Source: Deltaproteobacteria bacterium
GTDB lineage: Bacteria; Desulfobacterota; Binatia; UBA12015
DNA: 32,135 nucleotides
NCBI GenBank assembly: GCA_016874715.1
Contig: VGTK01000054.1
Coordinates: forward strand, 1 to 32,135
Reading direction: 5' to 3'
Shown here piece after piece: positions 17,125 through 23,371 of the stretch (position 1 is the first letter of the stretch; every line of letters begins with the position of its first letter). The notes under the pieces were generated by a model. That model was not told where the DNA came from and ran no database searches. It was given only the letters and a program-made list of their open reading frames with translations. The position numbers and the translations under genes are program-made.

Positions 17125-18390
17125 ATGGAGCCGATGACGAAGGTGTCCTCCGCGCTCGACGAGCTGCCGCGTACCCAGCTGCTGCGGGTCGCGCTCGAGA
17201 CGATGCACGTCGGTCACCTGCTCGACCGCGCCCTCATGCCGCAGCTGTTCTTCGCGACCGAGAGCTTCTCCGCCGTGGACCAGGTGGCGATCGACGAGTG
17301 GATGGGGGCGAGCCCGGTCTACACCGGACGCATGCGACGCCTGATGCGGATCGAGGGCGACTCCGTGCCCGCGATCGTCAAGGCCCTGCAGCTCGATTGC
17401 GGCTTTCCGCACCAGTACATGGACGTCGGCTGGACGATGATCGACGACGCGTCCTGCGAGTTCTTCCTGCGGAGCTGCGGCGCGCTGCTCGATGTGGAGC
17501 CGTACGGCGAAGAGCGCGTGCGCGGCATGTGCCACACGATCGAGGATCCGACCTTCGACGCGACCGCCTACGCGACCAACCCGCGCGCCCGCATCCGTCC
17601 CCTGCACCGTCCGCCGCGCGTGCCCGCTGACCGCCTGCCGCACTGCCACTGGACGATCCGCATCGACCCCGCGAACGATCCCGTCGGCCCCGCGAAGAAC
17701 ACGCTCGCGGTGGCGGCGCTCCCGCTCGCGAAGATCGTGAACGAGCGCGCACCCGAGCACGACGAAGGCTGGACCAACTACGCGCGCGACGTCGATCCGG
17801 GCTTCAAGCTCGGGATGCTGTCGAGCGCCACGCTCGCCGCGGTGGCGCGCGAGTTCCAGCTCCAGGAGCACCTGCTGTCGGCGTCGGCGGAGATGGCCCT
17901 GGTCGAGCGCGTGGGGCGCGACAAGGCACGCGCGGTCCTGCTGCAGCAGTGGGGCGCGGTGGGCTGGCGCGCGAGCGAGCGCCTCGCGGCGGCGCTCGGC
18001 ATCGCGAGCGGTGGCGCCGACGCGGTGGCGCAGGCGCTCCGCCTGCACGCGATCCTGCCGCCGGGCTTCTCGCGCGACGTGCGTGTCGGCGGCGACACGG
18101 TCACGCTGCGTCTCGAGCCGCAGAGCGCGGGGCTGCTCGATCCGGAGCACCCGGGCTGGCTCGGCCTCGCCGCGCGCGGCGAGGGGCTGGGTATCGAGAC
18201 CGCCGCACAGGGGGTCGATCCGCGGGCGCGCCTCGAGTCGATCGCGCTGCGCGCCGGCGGCATCGACGCGGAGCTGAGCGTCCGGGCGAGCGCCGAGCCG
18301 GCGCGGATGCCGAAGGCCGCGACCTTCATGAGCGCCAGTACGGCGACGACGTTCGTGTTCGACACCAGCGCCGCGCGGCTCGGCAGCTGA
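17125..18390 (+). CDS. Conserved-looking protein of unknown function (421 residues)
   Basis: I do not recognise a characterised family. The N-terminal half is rich in conserved-looking polar motifs: HVGHLLDRALMP, IDEWMGASPVYTGRM, DCGFPHQYMD, EFFLRSCGALLDVEPYGEE, MCHTIEDPTFDATA and LPHCHW (about residues 28-176). The recurrent Cys/His/Asp suggest metal binding or catalysis. The C-terminal half is helical and then strand-rich, with no signal peptide or membrane segment. ATG 17125 is used; ATG 17134 is an equally possible start with GGAG three bases before it. It precedes the thiolase/DUF35 pair by about 100 nt on the same strand, so a role in the same lipid or acyl-CoA pathway is a contextual guess. 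Confidence 0.8.
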   Translation: MEPMTKVSSALDELPRTQLLRVALETMHVGHLLDRALMPQLFFATESFSAVDQVAIDEWMGASPVYTGRMRRLMRIEGDSVPAIVKALQLDCGFPHQYMDVGWTMIDDASCEFFLRSCGALLDVEPYGEERVRGMCHTIEDPTFDATAYATNPRARIRPLHRPPRVPADRLPHCHWTIRIDPANDPVGPAKNTLAVAALPLAKIVNERAPEHDEGWTNYARDVDPGFKLGMLSSATLAAVAREFQLQEHLLSASAEMALVERVGRDKARAVLLQQWGAVGWRASERLAAALGIASGGADAVAQALRLHAILPPGFSRDVRVGGDTVTLRLEPQSAGLLDPEHPGWLGLAARGEGLGIETAAQGVDPRARLESIALRAGGIDAELSVRASAEPARMPKAATFMSASTATTFVFDTSAARLGS

Positions 18391-18415
18391 AAGTCGCCCG
18401 CAGCGCCGGCCGGTT

Positions 18416-18431
18416 CTCGGCGTGCGCCGAG
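18416..18431 (+). terminator. Hairpin after the 421-residue protein gene
   Basis: CTCGGCG and CGCCGAG form a 7-bp inverted repeat 26 nt after the stop codon, in a spacer of about 100 nt before the thiolase gene. A short, mildly T-containing stretch follows (TTCGCTT). This is a possible terminator or attenuator; evidence is modest. Confidence 0.3.
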
Positions 18432-18445
18432 CCGACGTCGTTCGC

Positions 18446-18475
18446 TTGAGAAGAGGGCCGCGGGGCTGGTAAGCC
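18446..18475 (+). promoter_or_regulatory. Candidate sigma-70 promoter for the thiolase/DUF35 pair
   Basis: TTGAGA at 18446 (five of six matches to the -35 consensus) is followed after 18 nt by TAAGCC as a poor -10. Transcription would start a few bases before the ATG at 18489, giving an almost leaderless message, which agrees with the lack of a clear ribosome binding site there. Confidence 0.25.
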
Positions 18476-18488
18476 GCCTCGCGACACC

Positions 18489-19646
18489 ATGGCGAACACC
18501 ATCAAGGACCGCACCGCGATCGTCGGGATCGCACAGACCCGCTTCGGCAAGGGGATCGAGGACAGCGAGCTGTCGCTCGCCTGCCAGGCGATCTCGATGG
18601 CGCTCGACGATGCCGGCATCGCCCCGAAGGACGTCGACGGCCTCGTCGCCTTCTCGATGGAGGACGGACGCGAGGTCGAGGTCGCGCGCAATCTCGGCCT
18701 CGGCGGCATCACCTTCTTCGGGCAGGTCGGCTACGGCGGCGGCGCCGGCTGCGGCACGACGGGACACGCGGCGCTCGCGGTGGCGAGCGGCCAGTGCGAG
18801 GTCGCGGTCGCCTGGCGCGCGCGCAAGCGCGCCGACAAGGGCAGCCGCCCGTGGGCGCAGACCAGCAGCCGGATCGACAACCCGTGGCAGTGGAGCCGGC
18901 CGTGGGGGCTGCTCCGGCCGGTCGACGAGATCGCGATGCTGACGCGGCGCTACATGCACGAGTACGGCGCCACGCGCGACCACCTCGCGAACGTCGCGAT
19001 CGCGTTCCGCCGCCACGCCAACCGCAACCCGCACGCGACCATGAAGGACAAGACGCTCACGCGCGAGCAGTACATGGCGGCGCGCTGGGTGTCGGAGCCG
19101 CTTTGCCTGTTCGACAACTGCCTCGAGACCGACGGCGCGCTCGCGGTGGTGATCGTGTCGGCCGAGCGCGCGAAGGACCTGCGCCACCCGCCGGCCTACA
19201 TCCACTCCTACGCGCAGGGCATCCCGCCGCAGCACCAGGTCATGACCAACTTCTTCTGCGAGGACCCGCTCGCGGGACCGTCGCACACCGCGGCGAAGCG
19301 TCTGTGGGCGAACAGCGACATCAAGCCCGGGGACATCGACGTGGCGCAGATCTACGATGCCTTCAGCCCTCTGATCCCGCTGTCGCTCGAGGGGTACGGC
19401 TTCTGCAAGCGCGGCGAGGGCGCCTCGTTCACCGACGACGGCGCGCTCGAGTGGCCGAACGGAAAGCTGCCGACCAACACCGCGGGCGGCGGCATGTCGG
19501 AGGCGTACGTGCACGGGTTCAATCTCGTCGTCGAGGGCGTGCGCCAGATGCGCGGCACCTCGACGAGCCAGGTAGAGGGAGCGGAGAGCTGCCTCGTCAC
19601 GAGCGGCGAGGGCGTTCCGACGAGCGCGCTCGTGCTGCGGAGGTGA
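18489..19646 (+). CDS. Thiolase-like lipid-transfer protein (SCP-x/Ltp2-type, probable retro-aldolase or thiolase)
   Basis: A 385-residue thiolase-fold protein. It begins DRTAIVGIAQTRFGK, has a GCGTTGHAALAVASG block with C88 in the nucleophile region, and ends with LPTNTAGGGMSEAYVHGFN. Where classical thiolases have HDCF/NEAF it has QIYDAFS (Y289), and a second tyrosine, Y340, lies in SEAYVHG. These two tyrosines correspond by motif to those described as catalytic in Ltp2 retro-aldolases of steroid side-chain breakdown. The next gene is a DUF35 protein, the known partner of such enzymes. I infer C-C cleavage or formation on an acyl-CoA, probably in a complex; a genuine thiolase role cannot be excluded because C88 is present. 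Confidence 0.85.
   Translation: MANTIKDRTAIVGIAQTRFGKGIEDSELSLACQAISMALDDAGIAPKDVDGLVAFSMEDGREVEVARNLGLGGITFFGQVGYGGGAGCGTTGHAALAVASGQCEVAVAWRARKRADKGSRPWAQTSSRIDNPWQWSRPWGLLRPVDEIAMLTRRYMHEYGATRDHLANVAIAFRRHANRNPHATMKDKTLTREQYMAARWVSEPLCLFDNCLETDGALAVVIVSAERAKDLRHPPAYIHSYAQGIPPQHQVMTNFFCEDPLAGPSHTAAKRLWANSDIKPGDIDVAQIYDAFSPLIPLSLEGYGFCKRGEGASFTDDGALEWPNGKLPTNTAGGGMSEAYVHGFNLVVEGVRQMRGTSTSQVEGAESCLVTSGEGVPTSALVLRR
19639..19646 (+). promoter_or_regulatory. Shine-Dalgarno overlapping the thiolase stop
   Basis: GGAGGTGA, a full anti-SD complement, spans the last codon and TGA stop of the thiolase-like gene and is well placed for the GTG at 19649. This decides the downstream start (rather than GTG 19643) and implies translational coupling of the two partner proteins. 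Confidence 0.6.
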
Positions 19647-19648
19647 GC

Positions 19649-20086
19649 GTGGCGGCCACCGGATTCATCCTGCCCGGCCTCGAGGACCCCGCGGCGCGGC
19701 CGTTCTGGGACGGCACGGCGCGTGGCGAGCTGCTGATCCAGGCCTGCGGATCGTGCGGTGCCACGCGCATGCCGCCGCGTCCGATGTGTCCCGCGTGCCG
19801 CTCGATCGACGTCGCGTGGAAGAAGGTCTCGGGGCGGGGTCGCGTGTGGTCGTTCGTCGTGCCGCACCCGCCGCTGCTGCCGGCCTACGCCGAGGTCGCG
19901 CCCTACAACGTGATCGTCGTCGAGCTCGAGGACGACCCGTCGATCCGCCTGGTGGGCAACCTCGTCGCTTCGGCGGACGGCGGGATCAACGAGGTCGATC
20001 CGGCGACCATCCGCATCGGCGAGCCGGTGCGCGTGGTGTTCGCGCAGATCGAGGACGTCGCGCTGCCGCGCTGGGTGCGCGCGTAG
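19649..20086 (+). CDS. DUF35 / OB-fold zinc-ribbon protein (ChsH2-like partner)
   Basis: A 145-residue protein with an N-terminal helix (LEDPAARPFWDGTARGELLI), a rubredoxin-like zinc ribbon with C33, C36, C47 and C50 (CGSC...CPAC) and a C-terminal OB-fold (GRGRVWSFVVPHPPL, YNVIVVELEDDPSIRLVGNL, GEPVRVVFAQ). DUF35 proteins bind acyl-CoA and pair with thiolase-like enzymes such as Ltp2 or acetoacetyl-CoA thiolases. The gene starts 2 nt after the thiolase-like stop, so the two probably form one complex. Confidence 0.9.
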   Translation: MAATGFILPGLEDPAARPFWDGTARGELLIQACGSCGATRMPPRPMCPACRSIDVAWKKVSGRGRVWSFVVPHPPLLPAYAEVAPYNVIVVELEDDPSIRLVGNLVASADGGINEVDPATIRIGEPVRVVFAQIEDVALPRWVRA

Positions 20087-20115
20087 CGCGACGCCGACCG
20101 ATCGCGGGCCCCACG

Positions 20116-21150
20116 CTACTCGTAGCGCAGGCCGGCCACGCAGCCGCCGGTGATGGCGTCGCCGTTCTCGTCGCTCGCGTCGAGCGCGCAGGCGAAGTCC
20201 GACACCAGCGGCGCGTCCGGCCCGACGCAGTCGAACTCTGCGTCGGCGAACGGACCCGCGACGATCGACGGCGAGCCGAGGACGAGCCCGATCTGGAGCC
20301 GATCGTCGGTGCCGTCGGCGTCGCTGTCGTTGTCGCCGCCGCTGAAGATGCCGCTCTGTCCCGTGAGGTTGGTCAGACGCTCGAGCACCGAGCTCGACGA
20401 GCCGAAGCCGGGCATCGAGACGAGGTCGGTCGGGTAGTCGAGAATCGCCGTGACGCCGGCTCCTTGCGCGAGCGGATCGTCGTAGCTGACGTTCACGGTC
20501 ACGATCGCCCTGGCGCACACGGGCTCGGCGACAGCGCGTACGTGGCCGGTCGCGCTCTTCGCGACGGGGGCGACCGCGCCGGTCATGTTGAGCACCTGGA
20601 ACGCCTCGCTGGTCGCGATGCGGTTCGTCGTGGAGCTCCAGAAGCCGCTGGTCGAGCCGGCCGCCGGGATCGGCGTGCAGCTGCATGTTGCGACCGTGCA
20701 GCCCGGCTGGCACTTCCTCAGGAACTGCTTCGCGAACGCCGGCTGCTTGCGCTCGTAGTCGACGATCGACTGCAGCTCCTTGACGTTCGGCAGTCGCCAG
20801 GTGCAGACGTTCGCGAAGCAGGGCGGTGTGTTCAGCGTCGCGATCTTCGCCAGCGCCTGGTCCCAGGTGTAGAGCGTGTTGCGCTCGTGCACGCCGCCGT
20901 CGCGGGAGAGCTTCTCCCAGACGAGGCGCGTGTTGGCGTCGGTGATGGTGCCGTTGCCGCCGTCGATGAGCCGCATCTTCAGGCCGGCGCTCGCGGCCGC
21001 GTCCTGACCTGTGCCGTTGCAGTTGACGCGCGCCCCGGCGGTGTTCCAGCAGCCCTTCTGGCCGCTGCGCGGCAGGAGCGACTCGCCGTGGCTCGCGGCG
21101 GCGGGGGTGAAGATCAGGGTGGCGATCAGCAGCAGCGCGCGTTTCGTCAT
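20116..21150 (-). CDS. Secreted DUF1566 (Lcl-like) protein with C-terminal cohesin-like Cys4 domain
   Basis: This 344-residue exported protein has a signal peptide (residues 1-20, KRALLLIATLIFTPAAAS). Residues 66-207 form a DUF1566/Lcl-C domain: GTITDANTRLVWEK, YTWDQALAKIATLN, CTWRLPNVKELQSIVDY and GFWSSTT, a module of surface and fimbria-associated proteins. Residues 212-342 are a separate beta-rich domain with cysteines 212, 308, 321 and 337, an acidic loop DNDSDADGTDD (about 273-283) and GPFADAEFDC. This domain recurs in three other proteins of this window. The ATG at 21150 starts the signal peptide directly, but the ribosome binding site is weak. It is convergent with the DUF35 gene, only 29 nt away. 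Function unknown; extracellular or surface location inferred. Confidence 0.85.
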   Translation of the reverse strand: MTKRALLLIATLIFTPAAASHGESLLPRSGQKGCWNTAGARVNCNGTGQDAAASAGLKMRLIDGGNGTITDANTRLVWEKLSRDGGVHERNTLYTWDQALAKIATLNTPPCFANVCTWRLPNVKELQSIVDYERKQPAFAKQFLRKCQPGCTVATCSCTPIPAAGSTSGFWSSTTNRIATSEAFQVLNMTGAVAPVAKSATGHVRAVAEPVCARAIVTVNVSYDDPLAQGAGVTAILDYPTDLVSMPGFGSSSSVLERLTNLTGQSGIFSGGDNDSDADGTDDRLQIGLVLGSPSIVAGPFADAEFDCVGPDAPLVSDFACALDASDENGDAITGGCVAGLRYE

Positions 21151-21266
21151 GGGCGCCGTCTACACGAGGATCGTTGCCGCCCGGCGATGACGGCATTACA
21201 CGCGCGTGACACGTCACGCGCGGGCGAGCGGGGGCCGCCGTCGCGACGACGAGCGGGCTCGCCCGT

Positions 21267-21452
21267 TCAAGCGGCGCGGCGCATCCGTGCGATGCTCGCG
21301 TCGGAGAGCATGCGCTCGCCGGCGATCCACACGCGGCGCGTCTCGTCGCACGAGGTGCACGCCGGGGCCCAGTCCTCCTCGGGGCACACGGGGCACGTCG
21401 CCTCGCGGTAGCCGAGTTGCTGCGCGATGTTTCGAAGGTCGGAGAGGAACAT
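21267..21452 (-). CDS. Small Cys4 zinc-ribbon protein
   Basis: A 61-residue protein with a short N-terminal helix (MFLSDLRNIAQQLGYREA) followed by CPVC (C20, C23) and CTSC (C32, C35), a CxxC-x8-CxxC zinc-ribbon pattern, then a helix ending ARMRRA. The cysteine spacing and high third-base G/C support a real gene although the upstream ribosome binding site is poor. Zinc binding is inferred; no family name is recognised. It stands alone, 116 nt upstream of the DUF1566 gene and on the same strand. Confidence 0.6.
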   Translation of the reverse strand: MFLSDLRNIAQQLGYREATCPVCPEEDWAPACTSCDETRRVWIAGERMLSDASIARMRRAA

Positions 21453-22192
21453 GCCGCGACTCTAGCCCGCCGACGTGGCCGGAATGCGTGCGCCGCGGTG
21501 AAGAATTCGTGACGCGCGTACACGAGGTCCGGTCGGCGCGCATCGGGCCCCCGCCCCGAAGTACGCGAGCTGCGCTGTTCGCCGGCATGCTCGGGCCCCG
21601 GCGCGCACGGCCGCGTCTTCGCGTGCGAGTCGCGGCAGTCGATACGACGGCGCTGACGATCGCGAGCCGCATCGCGTTCCGGCGCCGCGCGCAGTGAACC
21701 TGGCCGCGACTCCGTCGCCCGTGTGCGTGCGCCGCACGGCACGTGGATGGCGTGCCGTGCGGCGCCGAGGCCACGACCTGGGGAGGGTCGCAGCGCGAGA
21801 GAGCTGAGCCGCGCTGCCCTGGCAGGTACGCGCGGTCACGTCCTCTATGCCGGACCGAGGAAACGGGACCGTGGCGAGCGCGTGAAGCGGCGGTGAACTC
21901 GACCGCGCGCGCCGCGCGCGTTGGAGAGGGCATCGCTCCGACCGGGTCGGATCCCGGCTCGCGCCCCGGCGTGAAGAGGTTCTCGATGGTGCGGAAGAGC
22001 GCCTGGAACTCCAGCAGTACCCTCGTGCCGCGGCGGGCTCGACGACTGGCTGCGAGCGACGTAGCGAGCACGATGCCGGCTCGTCGCCCGTGCGCGACAC
22101 GTCGCCGGGCGGCTTGACGGTGGCGTGCGCGCGGCGCGTAGGCGAGCGGTCGCCCGTCGCGAACGGCCTCGTGGTCGACGCCGGACGTGGCG
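21453..22192. other. 740-nt region without a convincing intact gene
   Basis: Open frames here are Arg/Pro/Ser-rich with poor third-base bias and no family resemblance. Two things stand out: a perfect 15-bp hairpin at 21729-21765, and a short minus-strand stretch (21934-22020) with strongly coding-like third bases, translating to LLEFQALFRTIENLFTPG and then GSDPVGA, which may be a gene remnant. No tRNA or known small RNA is recognisable. Confidence 0.5.
21729..21765. repeat. Perfect 15-bp inverted repeat with 7-nt loop
   Basis: Left arm GCGCCGCACGGCACG (21729-21743), loop TGGATGG, right arm CGTGCCGTGCGGCGC (21751-21765). It would form a very stable RNA hairpin or cruciform. It lies about 430 nt downstream of the 108-residue gene (minus direction) and has no U-tract. 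It could be a terminator, protein-binding site or small-RNA stem. Confidence 0.8.
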
Positions 22193-22519
22193 TCAGGCCG
22201 CGGACGCGCGCGGCGGACGGGGCAGGGCAGCCCGCCCCCGGGCACGCGAGAGCAGGCGCGCGCGTACCGCCTCCGGATCGAGACCGAGGATCTCGCACAC
22301 CTCGAGAAACGAGCACAGCGCCGCGGACTCGACCTCGCCGCGCACCCAGGCGACGGTCTCCTCGCGCGTGTCGCGGCTGACCAGCGCCGCCGGATGCAGG
22401 CAGAAGCAGGCGTCCTCGAGGATCGCCGCGAGGAGGCGGATCGCGGGCGTACGCGGCAGCGCGCGCGGCGGATGCGCGAGCGGCAGGGGATCGCCCGCAA
22501 GGTCCGGACGTACTTCCAT
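22193..22519 (-). CDS. Small helical protein of unknown function (108 residues)
   Basis: ATG 22519 is preceded by a strong ribosome binding site (GGAGG, 7 nt spacing), which decides the start although the frame is open further upstream. After a Pro-rich start the sequence is helical: AIRLLAAILEDACFCLH, REETVAWVRGEVESAALCSF and LEVCEILGLDPEAVRARLLSR. The last part looks like a helix-turn-helix-like unit (EVCEILGLDPEAVR). I recall similar small uncharacterised proteins from deltaproteobacteria but know no name or role. DNA binding is only a suggestion. The C-terminal tail is Arg/Ala/Pro-rich. Confidence 0.65.
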   Translation of the reverse strand: MEVRPDLAGDPLPLAHPPRALPRTPAIRLLAAILEDACFCLHPAALVSRDTREETVAWVRGEVESAALCSFLEVCEILGLDPEAVRARLLSRARGRAALPRPPRASAA

Positions 22520-22736
22520 GTTGGTCCTCCGATCTGGGCTGCGGCGGGGCGGACGGAGGTTCGATACCCGGCCGATGTTGCGTGCCGGCGACGAGCGCGT
22601 GAAAGCGGCGCGGTGCGGCGTGCCGTGGCGCGTGCGACGTCCGGTGCGGCCCGCCGTCGCGCTCCTGGCGGGCGCCGTCACGCGATCGTCACGGAGTCCG
22701 CTGCGACCCGCAAAGGAGGGCGGCTAGACGTCGCGC

Positions 22737-23270
22737 GTGCATCGTCGTGCTGCAGCAAGGAACCTTCCCCGCCGCATCGGCGTCGTGACTCTCGGGGCGC
22801 TCGTCCTCGTGGCCGTGCTCGTCGCGGCGCTCGTCGTGCTCACCGACCGGTCCGCGAGCGCCGCGGACGGTGGCGCCTGCGAGACCGTCGTCGTGAGCGT
22901 GGACTGGGATCGGAGCCGGGCCGAGACGGTCACCGGCGTGGTGGTACGGGTCCGCTTCCCGCGCGGGCTCGCGCTGCCGGTGAACGCCGCGACCGGATCG
23001 GCGCAGGAGCGCGTCGAGGTCCTGTCCGGAACGGACGGCGGCCTGTTCGACGCCATCGCGCGCGACGGCGACGGCGACGGCGTGGCGGACGTGATCAACG
23101 TCGGGCTGATCCGGAAGGGCAGCGCGCCCGGTCCGTTCGCGAAGATCCGGTTCGACTGCGCGGCGGGAGCGGCGCCGCGCAAGGCGTCCGACTTCTCGTG
23201 CACGTCGGACGTGGCCGACGAGACCGGCTCGGTGCCGTCGTCGTGCCGCGTGACGATCGCCGGCCACTGA
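22737..23270 (+). CDS. Exported protein consisting mainly of the cohesin-like Cys4 domain
   Basis: A 177-residue protein with a basic start, one hydrophobic segment (about 15-36, VVTLGALVLVAVLVAALVVL) and a likely cleavage site or anchor at DRSASAA. The remainder is one copy of the domain shared by four proteins here: cysteines 48, 141, 155 and 170, an acidic loop DGDGDGVAD (about 110-118), GPFAKIRFDC and SDFSC. GTG 22737 is the first start after an in-frame stop; a GGAGG lies about 15 nt upstream, which is far, so initiation is not ideal. It is the only copy on the plus strand and the minimal version of the family. Function unknown. Confidence 0.75.
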   Translation: MHRRAAARNLPRRIGVVTLGALVLVAVLVAALVVLTDRSASAADGGACETVVVSVDWDRSRAETVTGVVVRVRFPRGLALPVNAATGSAQERVEVLSGTDGGLFDAIARDGDGDGVADVINVGLIRKGSAPGPFAKIRFDCAAGAAPRKASDFSCTSDVADETGSVPSSCRVTIAGH

Positions 23271-23371
23271 GACGATTTCCCTGATCCCGGGCGAACTTGA
23301 CTCGGAACTGCGCTCGAACGGTCACCTGCGCGTAACACTGGCCTGCTAGCCTTGACCCTCGTGGAGGGATC

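Noticed and set aside
21743..22117. 124-codon plus-strand ORF in the gene-poor region
   Set aside because: Arg/Ala-rich, poor third-base bias, no ribosome binding site, and it begins in the loop of the 15-bp hairpin.
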